Position numbers and translations under genes: made by a program
Assembly (NCBI GenBank): GCA_021166775.1
Contig: JAJPEQ010000013.1
Location: 496,001 to 560,000 of the forward strand
DNA from: Comamonas sp.
GTDB taxonomy: Bacteria; Pseudomonadota; Gammaproteobacteria; Burkholderiales; Burkholderiaceae_C
Direction of reading: 5' to 3'
DNA length: 64,000 nt
Part shown: in pieces, positions 40,232 through 50,139 of the stretch
Numbering within the stretch: the stretch's first letter is position 1
How the letters are laid out: each line of letters opens with the position of its first letter
Notes under the pieces: model-generated
Seen by the model: only the letters and a program-made list of their open reading frames with translations
Database searches by the model: none
Told to the model about the DNA's origin: nothing

Positions 40232-40254
40232 AAGATGCATATGATATGCATATT
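40232..40254. promoter_or_regulatory. Rrf2/NsrR-like operator ahead of sufB
   Basis: Two 11-base arms, AAGATGCATAT and ATATGCATATT, separated by one G. The inner eight bases are perfectly symmetrical and ten of eleven match overall. The 11-1-11 geometry and the AAGATGCAT start closely match the known NsrR consensus arm AAGATGCATTT. The site ends 25 bases before sufB and overlaps a possible -10 (TATGAT at 40240-40245), so binding would block transcription. No Rrf2-family gene is in the window. IscR-type sites look different, which favours an NsrR-like or uncharacterised Rrf2 protein. Confidence 0.6.
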
Positions 40255-40278
40255 TAACGCACCTTCCTTGCGAGCGAC

Positions 40279-41772
<1,494 letters not shown>

Positions 41773-41819
41773 TCGCCGGTTCGCGTTCTGTTTTGCCCCA
41801 TTTTGAAGAAGAGAGTCTG

Positions 41820-42608
41820 ATGATGAGTACCCATTCCGCCCTGCTGCAGGTCCGCGATCTGCGTGTCGACATCGGTGAGCGCACGGTTCTGCAGTCGGTC
41901 ACGATGGACGTGCCCAAAGGCGAGCTGGTGGTGCTGATGGGCGCCAACGGCAGCGGCAAGAGCACGCTGGGCATGGCGCTGGCGGGACACCCGAGCTACC
42001 ACGTGGCCTCGGGCCAGGCACTGCTGGGGGGCACCGACCTGATCCCGCTCGAGGCGCATGAGCGCGCCCGTGCCGGCTTGTTCGTGTCATTCCAGGCGCC
42101 ACCCGATGTACCAGGCGTCAAAAACAATCTGTTCATTCGCACGGCCATCAATGCGGTGCGCCAGGCGCGCGGCGAAGATCCGCAGGACGCCTTCGACTTT
42201 CTCTCGGGCGCCAAGGCCGCGGCCAAGGAACTGGGCCTGCCGGCCACCATGCTGAGCCGCCCGGTCAACGAAGGTTTTTCGGGCGGCGAGCGCAAGCGCA
42301 ACGAGTTGCTGCAGCTGTCGCTGATGAAACCCAAGCTGGCGATGCTCGACGAAATCGACTCGGGCATGGACGTGGACGGCGTGCGCGCCGTCGTCAAGCT
42401 GGTGGAGCGCATGCGCGGCGAAGGCACGGCCTTCATCATCGTCTCGCACTACCTGCAGATGATCGAATCACTCCAGCCCGACCGGGTGCTGCGCCTGGAT
42501 GCGGGCAGGATCGTGGAAGAGGGCGATATCGAGCTGGCGCGCGGCATCGCGCGCACCGGCTTCAAGCAGCATGCGGCCGCAGCCGCGGCCGCAACGGTGG
42601 GAGCGTGA
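41820..42608 (+). CDS. sufC: Fe-S cluster assembly ATPase SufC
   Basis: ABC-type ATPase that drives conformational change in SufBCD. It has 262 residues, with Walker A MGANGSGKST, signature FSGGERKRNE, and Walker B MLDEIDSGMDVDG (the SufC-typical variant). Two consecutive ATG codons (41820 and 41823) are possible starts. It begins 47 bases after sufB, the largest gap in the operon, and overlaps sufD by one base. Confidence 0.96.
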   Translation: MMSTHSALLQVRDLRVDIGERTVLQSVTMDVPKGELVVLMGANGSGKSTLGMALAGHPSYHVASGQALLGGTDLIPLEAHERARAGLFVSFQAPPDVPGVKNNLFIRTAINAVRQARGEDPQDAFDFLSGAKAAAKELGLPATMLSRPVNEGFSGGERKRNELLQLSLMKPKLAMLDEIDSGMDVDGVRAVVKLVERMRGEGTAFIIVSHYLQMIESLQPDRVLRLDAGRIVEEGDIELARGIARTGFKQHAAAAAAATVGA

Positions 42609-43816
42609 TGATGGATGGTATTCAAACCCAACGGCAGAGCGCGCGCGAACGCGCGCAGGCCCTGGTCTGGCCGGGTCGGCGCAGCGAGCACTTTCGCACG
42701 CTGCCCCCGCCCGCGCTCGAGAGCTGGCTGGACGCGGCCGAACTGCCGGCTGCTCCTGCGGACAGCGGCTGGGCCCTTCAGGAGCACAACGCGGCGGGCG
42801 TGACCGCCAGGCATCTGAGCGCGCTCGACCCGGCGCAGCGCGGCACCTTGTTTGCCGATCTGCCTTCGCCCGACGACGACAGGGCCGCGCCCTTTGCCTG
42901 GGCCCACCGCGCGCTGTGCACGGCCGGTCTGCATCTGTCGGTGGCGGCCGCGGGTGAGCCCCTGGTGCTGCATCTGAACCATGCCGCGACGGGTGCGGTG
43001 GAGGCGCCACTGCTCGTGCTCGAGGTACAAGAGGGCGCAAGGCTCGTGCTGCTGGAGCAGCATGGCTTTGGCGAGCGCGAAGGCGGGGTGGCGCAGAACC
43101 TGATCGCGCACATTCATGTGGCGCGGGGCGCACACGTGCAGCACCTGCGCATCGTGGCGCCGGGCGCGCAAGACCGTGTGGCGCATCACGTGCATGTGGC
43201 GCTGGACACGGATGCGCACTATGCGCAGGCACTGGCATCCATCGGCAGCGGCTACCACCTGCAGCGCAATACGGTGGCGCTCAGCGGCAAGGGGGCCGAA
43301 TCGCGTCACGCGGGACTGGTTCTGACGGCGGGCAAGGCGCTGGACTACCAGATGTACGGCGACCTGCTGGCGCCGCACACGCGCCATCAGGTCGAGACGC
43401 TGACGCTGGCCAGCGGCAAGGCGAAGACGGTGGCCAACGCCTATGCGCGCATCGCACCCGGCTCGGACGAGGCCGACGTGTTCCAGCGCCTGACCGGCGT
43501 GGCGCTCGAAGGCCAGCCGCACATGCAGCTGCGTCCGCACCTGGAGATCCTGCACGACGCGGTGCAGGCGGTGCACGGCGCCACCTGGGGCGCACTGCCC
43601 GAGGACGCCTTGTTCTACGCGCGCCAGCGCGGTCTGGATGATGCGACGGCGCGTTCGCTCATCATCGAAGGCATGGCGCGCGCGGTGCTCGGACGTTGCA
43701 TGGGCGAGACGCTGGACGATCCCGAGGCGCCGTTCACGCAGTGGCTCGACGGTCCGTGGCTGCACGAGGCCATTGCCCGCCAGTGGGGCGCGGCAGGGGA
43801 GAGCATCCGTGGGTGA
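42608..43816 (+). CDS. sufD: Fe-S cluster assembly protein SufD
   Basis: SufB paralogue forming the other arm of the SufBC2D complex, 402 residues. The N-terminal third is variable, then a beta-helix region follows with ALSGKGAESRHAGLVLT and the C-terminal DALFYARQRGLDDATARSLIIEG, typical of SufD. The ATG at 42608 overlaps the sufC stop by one base; a GTG three bases earlier is also possible. The last eight bases overlap sufS. Confidence 0.94.
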   Translation: MMDGIQTQRQSARERAQALVWPGRRSEHFRTLPPPALESWLDAAELPAAPADSGWALQEHNAAGVTARHLSALDPAQRGTLFADLPSPDDDRAAPFAWAHRALCTAGLHLSVAAAGEPLVLHLNHAATGAVEAPLLVLEVQEGARLVLLEQHGFGEREGGVAQNLIAHIHVARGAHVQHLRIVAPGAQDRVAHHVHVALDTDAHYAQALASIGSGYHLQRNTVALSGKGAESRHAGLVLTAGKALDYQMYGDLLAPHTRHQVETLTLASGKAKTVANAYARIAPGSDEADVFQRLTGVALEGQPHMQLRPHLEILHDAVQAVHGATWGALPEDALFYARQRGLDDATARSLIIEGMARAVLGRCMGETLDDPEAPFTQWLDGPWLHEAIARQWGAAGESIRG

Positions 43817-45074
43817 AAATTTTGCGGCGGCCAGCGCAGGCACGCTCGACGTGCAGGCGGTGCGCGCGCTTTTTCCGGTGCTGCACCAGCAGGTGCACGG
43901 CAGTCCGCTGGCTTACCTGGACAACGGTGCGACGACGCAGATGCCGCGTTCGGTGATCGACGCCATGAGCGCCTTCGAGGCGCACGATCGCGCCAACATC
44001 CACCGCGGCGTGCACACGCTGAGCCAGCGCGCCACCGACGCGTTCGACGGCGCACGCGCGGTGCTCAAGCGCTTCTTCGGCGCCGGCCGGGAGCATGAGC
44101 TGATCTTCACCTCCGGCACCACCGAGGCGCTCAACACCATCGCCAATGGTCTGTGGGCCGGTGGCCCGGCGCATGCCTGGCTGCGCGAGGGTGACGAGAT
44201 CATCGTGAGCGGCCTGGAGCATCACGCCAACCTCGTGCCGTGGCAGCATGCGGCGCGCCACACGGGCGCCAAGCTCCTCATCCTGCGCGCCGACGATGAA
44301 GGCCGGGTGCACGAGGCCGATCTGCGCAAGCTGCTTTCACCGCGCACCAGGGTGTTTTCCATCACCGCCTGCGCCAACGCGACGGGCGAGCGCCCGCCGT
44401 ATGAGGCGATGCTGGCCATGGCATCGCAGGCTGGGGCGCTCACGGTGCTCGATGCCGCACAGGCCGCGAGCCACGCGGTGCCGCGGATCGACCGGATCGC
44501 ATGCGACTTCATGGCGTTCTCCGGCCACAAGATGTACGGCCCCATGGGCACGGGTGCGATCGTCGGCCAACGCGCGGCGCTGCAGCAGCTGTACCCGCTG
44601 CGCCTGGGCGGTGACATGGTCGATTGGGTGAGCTATGACAGCGCGGGCTTTGCGCCGCTGCCTGCGCGCCTGGAAGGCGGCACGCCCAACGTGGGCGGCG
44701 CCGTCGGCCTGGCGGCAGCCGCGCAATTCATTACGGCGCAGGGCCTCGCCGCGATCGACGCGCACGTGCATGCGCTGCGTGCCCATGCCGTGGCGGGCCT
44801 GCAGGCGGTGCAGGGCGTGCGCGTGCTTGCGCCCCACGCGAGCGAGGCGGCGCTGGTCTCCTTCGTCGCCGCCGACGCGCATCCGCACGATATCGGCACG
44901 CTGCTGGACGAGCGCGGCATCGCGGTGCGCACCGGCCACCACTGCGCGCAGCCGCTGCTCGACCAGCTGGTGCAGGGGCCGACGACGCGGGCCTCGTTTG
45001 CCATCTACAACACGCACGACGAAGTGGACCGGCTCATCGAGGCCGTGGCCTACGCAGTGAAAGCCTTGCGATGA
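43809..45074 (+). CDS. sufS: Cysteine desulfurase SufS
   Basis: PLP enzyme that removes sulfur from cysteine for cluster assembly. It has 421 residues. The PLP lysine lies in AFSGHKMYGPMGTG (about residue 238), the catalytic cysteine in RTGHHCAQPLL (about residue 380), and LDNGATTQMP opens the fold. I chose the GTG at 43809, overlapping sufD by eight bases, because the frame upstream of it is arginine-rich shadow sequence. Its neighbour downstream is SufU, its expected sulfur acceptor. Confidence 0.95.
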   Translation: MGENFAAASAGTLDVQAVRALFPVLHQQVHGSPLAYLDNGATTQMPRSVIDAMSAFEAHDRANIHRGVHTLSQRATDAFDGARAVLKRFFGAGREHELIFTSGTTEALNTIANGLWAGGPAHAWLREGDEIIVSGLEHHANLVPWQHAARHTGAKLLILRADDEGRVHEADLRKLLSPRTRVFSITACANATGERPPYEAMLAMASQAGALTVLDAAQAASHAVPRIDRIACDFMAFSGHKMYGPMGTGAIVGQRAALQQLYPLRLGGDMVDWVSYDSAGFAPLPARLEGGTPNVGGAVGLAAAAQFITAQGLAAIDAHVHALRAHAVAGLQAVQGVRVLAPHASEAALVSFVAADAHPHDIGTLLDERGIAVRTGHHCAQPLLDQLVQGPTTRASFAIYNTHDEVDRLIEAVAYAVKALR

Positions 45075-45538
45075 GCAGTGCAGAAGACGATCTCTACCAG
45101 CAAATCGTGATGGAGCACAAGCGTGCTCCGCGCAACTTCGGCCATCTGGAGCATCCCACGCACCAGGCGCAGGGCACCAACCCCTCGTGCGGTGACAAGA
45201 TCGCCGTGGAGCTGGAGCTTGACGGCGAGACGATCAAGAGCATCGCCTTCAGCGGCCAGGCCTGCGCGATCTGCATGGCATCGAGCTCGATGATGACCGA
45301 GGCCATCAAGGGCCGGGACGTGCAGCTCGCCAAGAATCTGCAGGCGCACTTTCGCGCCGTGCTGACGGGCGAGGTCGATCCCGACGACGTCGAGATCGGC
45401 AAGCTCATCGCGCTCGCCGCCGTGCGCCGCTATCCGAGCCGCATCAAGTGCGCGCTGCTGGGCTGGCATGCGCTGATGCATGCCATCACCGGGCAGGACG
45501 GCGCGGCCTCGACCGAAACATCTCATTCAGGAGTTTGA
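45071..45538 (+). CDS. sufU: SufU-type sulfur-transfer/scaffold protein
   Basis: IscU-fold protein of 155 residues that accepts persulfide from SufS. Three conserved cysteines are in NPSCGDKI, GQACAICMASS and IKCALLGWHAL. Between the second and third lies the extra ~18-residue stretch (LQAHFRAVLTGEVDPDDVEI) that separates SufU from IscU. Proteobacterial suf operons usually carry SufE here; SufU is the Gram-positive and actinobacterial solution. It overlaps sufS by four bases. Confidence 0.9.
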   Translation: MSSAEDDLYQQIVMEHKRAPRNFGHLEHPTHQAQGTNPSCGDKIAVELELDGETIKSIAFSGQACAICMASSSMMTEAIKGRDVQLAKNLQAHFRAVLTGEVDPDDVEIGKLIALAAVRRYPSRIKCALLGWHALMHAITGQDGAASTETSHSGV

Positions 45539-45541
45539 AAA

Positions 45542-46102
45542 ATGGCGCGTTCACGCGAGTCGGTGCTGATACGCCGCGATGTCGTTGGCGAGTTGGTCCC
45601 TTACGGTACGCCGTATGAGCTGCAGGAAGGCCAGTGGGCCGAGATCACCCAGGCGCTGGGCACCTCGTTCACGCTGCTGGTGGAAGGGCGCCTCGTGCGT
45701 CTGGGCGGCGCGGATGCCGATGCCATCGGCAAGGACACGCCCGAGGCGATGACGGTGGAGCACGACGGCGACGAGACCACCGACGAGGAAATCAAGCGCC
45801 TGATCGACGAGCAGCTGCACACCTGCTACGACCCGGAGATTCCGGTCAACATCGTCGACCTGGGGCTGGTCTACAAATGCGAGCTCGAACCCTATGAGCA
45901 GGAGGCGGGCAAGCTGCGCATCGTGATCGACATGACGCTCACCGCGCCCGGCTGCGGCATGGGCGAGGTGATCGCCAACGAGGTCAACGACAAATTGTTG
46001 AACCTGCCGCGCATCGAGGAGGTCACGGTCAACATCGTGTTCGATCCGCCATGGGACCGTTCCATGATGACCGAGGAAGCCAACCTGGCGCTCGGTTTGT
46101 AG
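45542..46102 (+). CDS. sufT: Fe-S assembly accessory protein SufT
   Basis: A 186-residue protein whose C-terminal two-thirds form a DUF59/MIP18 domain (about residues 85-180) with CYDPEIPVNIVDLGLVY and TAPGCGMGEV. The N-terminal extension (VLIRRDVVGELVPYGT) is typical of the proteobacterial SufT subfamily. The family helps mature Fe-S proteins under high demand. It starts three bases after sufU and closes the operon; a bidirectional terminator follows. Confidence 0.93.
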   Translation: MARSRESVLIRRDVVGELVPYGTPYELQEGQWAEITQALGTSFTLLVEGRLVRLGGADADAIGKDTPEAMTVEHDGDETTDEEIKRLIDEQLHTCYDPEIPVNIVDLGLVYKCELEPYEQEAGKLRIVIDMTLTAPGCGMGEVIANEVNDKLLNLPRIEEVTVNIVFDPPWDRSMMTEEANLALGL

Positions 46103-46104
46103 TT

Positions 46105-46148
46105 CAGAAAACAGAGCTGCCAACGCTTGTGCAGCAAGCGTTTCACCC
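46105..46148 (+). repeat. Interspersed ~50-bp element, copy 4
   Basis: AGAGCTGCCAACGCTTGTGC followed by AGCAAGCGTTTCACC: the same AGCTGC...GCTT / AAGCG layout as the other copies. It lies directly after sufT and before its terminator. Confidence 0.55.
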
Positions 46149-46177
46149 GGAAAACGCCTGAAATTCAGGCGTTTTCC
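46149..46177. terminator. Bidirectional terminator between sufT and fumA
   Basis: A perfect 14-base stem (GGAAAACGCCTGAA with its complement) around a single A, giving T-rich tails on both strands. Suits the convergent sufT and fumA genes. Confidence 0.85.
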
Positions 46178-46187
46178 ATGGGCCGGC

Positions 46188-47753
46188 TTAGACGGTGGCT
46201 TTCCTCACCGTGAAGCTCTTGGTCAGGTCGGCCGCGATGCGTTTTTGCCATTCCGCCGGGCCGGTGATGTGCTGGCTGGTGCCGGTGGCGTCGACGGCCA
46301 CCGTCACGGGCATGTCCACCACATCGAACTCGTAAATGGCTTCCATGCCCAGGTCCTCGAAGGCCACCACACGGGCGTACTTGATGGCCTTGCTCACGAG
46401 ATAAGCGGCGCCGCCCACGGCCATCAGGTAGGCGCTCTTGTGCTTCTCGATCGCGGCGATCGCCTCTGGGCCGCGGTCGGCCTTGCCGATCATGGCGATC
46501 AGGCCGGTTTTGTCGAGCATCATCTCGGTGAACGGATCCATGCGCGTGGAGGTGGTGGGGCCAGCCGGGCCGACGACCTCATCACGCACAGGATCGACCG
46601 GACCGACGTAGTAGATCACGCGGTTGGTGAAGTCCACGGGCAGCTTCTCGCCCTTGGCCAGCAGCCCCTGGATGCGCTTGTGCGCGGCGTCGCGCCCGGT
46701 GAGCATCTTGCCGCTGAGCAGGATACGCTCGCCCGACTTCCAGCTCGCCACCTCCTCGCGTGTGAGCGTGTTCAGATCCACGCGGCGCGATTCGGCGTAG
46801 TTGGGCGCCCAGTCCACCTTGGGCCAGAGGTCGAGGCTGGGCGGGTCGAGGTACACGGGGCCCGAGCCGTCGAGCACGAAATGCGCATGGCGCGTGGCCG
46901 CGCAGTTGGGAATCATGGCCACCGGCTTGCTGGCCGCGTGCGTGGGGTAGAGCATGATCTTCACGTCCAGCACCGTGGACAGGCCCCCCAGGCCCTGCGC
47001 GCCTATGCCCAGCGCGTTGACTTTCTCGTACAGCTGCAGCCGCAGCTCTTCGAGCTGGCTGAGCTTTTCACCCTTGGCCGAGCGCTGCTGCAGCTCGTAC
47101 ATGTTGAGATCCTCCATGAGGCTCTCCTTGGCCATGAGCATGGCCTTCTCGGCCGTGCCGCCCACGCCGATACCGAGCATGCCCGGCGGACACCAGCCCG
47201 CGCCCATCAGCGGCACGGTCTTGAGTACCCAGTCCACCAGGCTGTCGCCCGGGTTGAGCATGGCCATCTTCGATTTGTTCTCGCTGCCGCCGCCCTTGGC
47301 CGCGACCGTGACTTCGACGGTAGAGCCCGGCACGAGCTGGATGTGCGTGACGGCGGGCGTGTTGTCCCTGGTGTTCTTGCGCGCGAAGAGCGGGTCGGCC
47401 ACGATGCTCGCGCGCAGCGTGTTGTCCTCGAAGGTGTAGGCGCGGCGCGTGCCTTCGTTGGCCGCGTCTTCCACGCTCTGACCGGGCGCGAAGCCCTCGA
47501 AGCGCACGTCCATGCCGATTTTCAGAAAGACGTTGACGATGCCCGTGTCCTGGCAGATCGGGCGGTGGCCCATCGCGCTCATCTTGCTGTTGGTGAGGAT
47601 CTGCGTCATCGCGTCCCTGGCGGCGGGGCTTTCCTCGCGCTCCCAGGCGCGCACCAGGTGCTCGATGTAGTCTTTGGGGTGGTAGTAGCTGATGTATTGC
47701 AGCGCAGCGGCGATCGATTCCACCAGGTCGTCGTAGCGGATGGTCGTGGTCAT
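46188..47753 (-). CDS. fumA: Fumarate hydratase, class I (Fe-S)
   Basis: Hydrates fumarate to malate using an oxygen-sensitive 4Fe-4S cluster. It has 521 residues. Cluster cysteines are expected in GHRPICQDTG, GWCPPGMLGIG and PNCAATRHAHF. The C-terminal beta domain contains VGPAGPTTSTRMDPF and YEFDVVDMPVTVAVD. It is divergent from the Fe-independent fumC across 154 nt, and convergent with the suf operon that would supply its cluster. Confidence 0.95.
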   Translation of the reverse strand: MTTTIRYDDLVESIAAALQYISYYHPKDYIEHLVRAWEREESPAARDAMTQILTNSKMSAMGHRPICQDTGIVNVFLKIGMDVRFEGFAPGQSVEDAANEGTRRAYTFEDNTLRASIVADPLFARKNTRDNTPAVTHIQLVPGSTVEVTVAAKGGGSENKSKMAMLNPGDSLVDWVLKTVPLMGAGWCPPGMLGIGVGGTAEKAMLMAKESLMEDLNMYELQQRSAKGEKLSQLEELRLQLYEKVNALGIGAQGLGGLSTVLDVKIMLYPTHAASKPVAMIPNCAATRHAHFVLDGSGPVYLDPPSLDLWPKVDWAPNYAESRRVDLNTLTREEVASWKSGERILLSGKMLTGRDAAHKRIQGLLAKGEKLPVDFTNRVIYYVGPVDPVRDEVVGPAGPTTSTRMDPFTEMMLDKTGLIAMIGKADRGPEAIAAIEKHKSAYLMAVGGAAYLVSKAIKYARVVAFEDLGMEAIYEFDVVDMPVTVAVDATGTSQHITGPAEWQKRIAADLTKSFTVRKATV

Positions 47754-47786
47754 GGACGTGGGAAGGTAGATAAAGACAACCGCCGA

Positions 47787-47810
47787 TTATCGCAAGCGCG
47801 GCCGCGATAA
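47787..47810. promoter_or_regulatory. Inverted repeat between fumA and fumC
   Basis: TTATCGC and GCGATAA, a perfect seven-base inverted repeat with a ten-base GC-rich spacer, about 35 bases upstream of fumA and 98 bases upstream of fumC. It could be an operator or a hairpin in the fumA leader. Confidence 0.4.
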
Positions 47811-47907
47811 CTCGGGCCGCAGCGCGGTCAAGTGGGCGCCGTAGCGCTGGTGTCAGGAATCTGCTGTTCAATCAGGCCAGTTTGTTGATTTTCAGGAGTC
47901 TTGCAGC

Positions 47908-49299
47908 ATGAGCCAGAACACCCGCATCGAACACGACACCCTGGGCGACGTCGAAGTCCCGGCCGACCACCTCTGGGGCGCGCAGACGCAGCGCTCGAAG
48001 GTGAATTTCGCCATCAGCGGCGAGCGCCAGCCGGCCGAGATCATCGATGCGCTCGTCACCGTCAAGAAGGCCTCGGCCCGGGTGAACCACGCCCTCGGCC
48101 TGCAGGACGAGAAGAAGACGAACGCCATCATCGCCGCCGCCGATGAGGTGCTGGCAGGCCAGCACCCTCATGAGTTCCCGCTCGTCGTCTGGCAGACCGG
48201 CTCGGGGACGCAGACCAACATGAACGTCAACGAAGTGCTGGCCAACCGCGCGAGCGAACTGCTGGGCGGCGCGCGTGGCGAGGCTCGCCTGGTGCACCCC
48301 AACGACGACGTGAACAAGAGCCAGTCGAGCAACGACGTGTTCCCGACGGCGATGCACGTGGCGGCGGTGCAGGCCATCACGCACAAGCTGCTGCCCGCGA
48401 TCTCGAAATTGCACGCCACACTCGCGGCCAAGGCCCAGGCCTTCGACGACATCGTCAAGATCGGCCGCACCCACCTGCAGGACGCGACACCGCTCACGCT
48501 GGGCCAGGAGATTTCGGGCTGGGCGGCGCAGCTCGCGCATGGCGAGGCGCATGTGCGCGCGGCACTGCCGCACCTGTGCGAACTGGCACTGGGCGGCACG
48601 GCCGTGGGCACGGGCCTGAACGCGCCCAAGGGCTATGCCGAGCAGGTCGCGGCGGAACTGGCGCGCCTGACCGGGCTGCCGTTCGTCACCTCGCCCAACA
48701 AGTTCGAATCGCTGGCCAGTTGCGATGCGCTGGTGCATGCCCACGGCGCGCTCAAGACCCTGGCCGCCAGCCTGATGAAGATCGCCAACGACGTGCGCTG
48801 GCTGGCCAGCGGGCCGCGCAGCGGCATCGGCGAGATCACCATCCCCGAGAACGAACCGGGATCGTCCATCATGCCCGGCAAGGTCAATCCGACGCAGTGC
48901 GAGGCCATGACCATGCTGGCCGCGCAGGTGCTGGGCAACGACGTGGCAATCAACGTCGGCGGCAGCAGCGGCAATTTCGAGCTGAACGTGTTCCGGCCCA
49001 TGATCGCGTACAACTTTCTGCAAAGCGTGCGGCTGCTGGCCGACGGCATGGTGAGCTTCAACGACCACTGCGCCGTGGGAATCGCACCGAACCGTGCGCG
49101 CATCGACGAACTCGTCCAACGCTCGCTGATGCTCGTGACCGCGCTCAACACCCACATCGGCTACGACAAATCGGCCAAGATCGCCAAAAAGGCGCACGCC
49201 GAGGGCACGAGCCTGCGCGAATCGGCGCTGGCGCTGGGCTTTCTCACGGCCGAGCAGTTCGACGAATGGGTGGTGCCGGGCAAGATGGTCGGGCGCTGA
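47908..49299 (+). CDS. fumC: Fumarate hydratase, class II
   Basis: Iron-independent, oxidant-resistant fumarase of 463 residues. The signature loop [15 protein letters not shown] carries the catalytic serine. [14 protein letters not shown] and [17 protein letters not shown] contribute to the active site. CAGGAG precedes the start. Divergent from fumA, so the two isoenzymes may be reciprocally controlled; in E. coli fumC is induced when Fe-S fumarases fail, under oxidative stress or iron limitation. Confidence 0.97.
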   Translation: MSQNTRIEHDTLGDVEVPADHLWGAQTQRSKVNFAISGERQPAEIIDALVTVKKASARVNHALGLQDEKKTNAIIAAADEVLAGQHPHEFPLVVWQTGSGTQTNMNVNEVLANRASELLGGARGEARLVHPNDDVNKSQSSNDVFPTAMHVAAVQAITHKLLPAISKLHATLAAKAQAFDDIVKIGRTHLQDATPLTLGQEISGWAAQLAHGEAHVRAALPHLCELALGGTAVGTGLNAPKGYAEQVAAELARLTGLPFVTSPNKFESLASCDALVHAHGALKTLAASLMKIANDVRWLASGPRSGIGEITIPENEPGSSIMPGKVNPTQCEAMTMLAAQVLGNDVAINVGGSSGNFELNVFRPMIAYNFLQSVRLLADGMVSFNDHCAVGIAPNRARIDELVQRSLMLVTALNTHIGYDKSAKIAKKAHAEGTSLRESALALGFLTAEQFDEWVVPGKMVGR

Positions 49300-49310
49300 A
49301 ACGCTACGCT

Positions 49311-49372
49311 ACCCATAGCTGCTCGCGCTTGATGGGTAAGCTTTTTGGCCTGTTTTCTTTCAAATCTGCAAG
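49311..49372 (+). repeat. Interspersed ~50-bp element, copy 5
   Basis: Clean intergenic copy after fumC: ATAGCTGCTCGCGCTTGATG then GGTAAGC and a GGCCTGTTTTC tail. Useful as the reference copy for comparing the others. Confidence 0.7.
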
Positions 49373-49381
49373 AAGCCGGGC

Positions 49382-49591
49382 ATGGAACGGTGTTTCAAGG
49401 TGGGCGATCACGTCGGCTGGAGTTCCGAGGCCGGGCGCGTCTCGGGCACCATCGTCGCGGTGCACGTGCGTGATTTCGATTACAAGGGCCATCGCCACCG
49501 CGCATCCGAGAAGAAGCCCCAGTACGAGATCAAGAGCGACAAGACCGATCACATTGCCGCGCACTACGGCAGCGCGCTGACCCTGTTGTGA
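49382..49591 (+). CDS. DUF2945 (HVA1-type TUDOR domain) protein
   Basis: A 69-residue protein with the family pattern: FKVGDHVGWSSEAGRVSGTI, then IKSDKTDHIAAHYGSALTLL, including the conserved SDKTDHIAAH motif. The domain is a small beta-barrel of unknown role found in bacteria and fungi. It starts ten bases after a repeat copy, so the promoter is unclear. Its stop overlaps the GTG start of the DUF488 gene, and the two are probably translated together. Confidence 0.88.
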   Translation: MERCFKVGDHVGWSSEAGRVSGTIVAVHVRDFDYKGHRHRASEKKPQYEIKSDKTDHIAAHYGSALTLL

Positions 49592-50139
49592 CGCTGCCGT
49601 TTTTCACCATCGGCCACTCCACGCACAGCCTGGAGGAGTTCGCCGCGCTGCTCAAGGCGTCAGGCGTGCAGCGCGTGGTGGACATCCGCAAGATGCCCGG
49701 TTCGCGCCAATTTCCACAGTTCGACGAGGCGGCGCTCATCCGCAGCCTGCCCGCGTTCGGCATGACCTACGAGCACGTGCCCGCCCTCGGTGGTCTGCGC
49801 GGCAAGAGCCATGACGTGGCGCCGGACACCAACGCCTGGTGGGAAAACGACAGCTTTCACCGCTATGCCGACTACGCCTGCACCTCTGCGTTTGCCGACG
49901 GGCTCGCGCACCTGATGGCGGTCGGCCGGCGTGAGCGCTGCGCGCTGATGTGCTCGGAAGTGCTCTGGTGGCGCTGCCACCGGCGCATCGTCACCGACCA
50001 CCTGCTGGCGCGCGGCAGGGCCGTATGGCACATCATGGGGCCGGGCAAGATCGAAGCAGCGCACCTGAGCGAAGGCGCGGTGGTGCGCGAGGGCGGGGCG
50101 GTGAGCTACCCCGCCGCCGCCGTCACGGCAGCTCGCTGA
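49588..50139 (+). CDS. DUF488 domain protein
   Basis: A 183-residue protein with the DUF488 hallmarks FFTIGHSTHSLEEF, VVDIRKMPGSRQFPQF, LGGLRGK and a cysteine/arginine-rich CALMCSEVLWWRCHRRIV motif. The family is of unknown biochemistry; the conserved Cys, Arg and Asp suggest an enzyme. It starts with GTG overlapping the previous stop (GTGA). Its last 17 bases overlap the 3' end of argF on the other strand. Confidence 0.88.
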   Translation: MTLPFFTIGHSTHSLEEFAALLKASGVQRVVDIRKMPGSRQFPQFDEAALIRSLPAFGMTYEHVPALGGLRGKSHDVAPDTNAWWENDSFHRYADYACTSAFADGLAHLMAVGRRERCALMCSEVLWWRCHRRIVTDHLLARGRAVWHIMGPGKIEAAHLSEGAVVREGGAVSYPAAAVTAAR

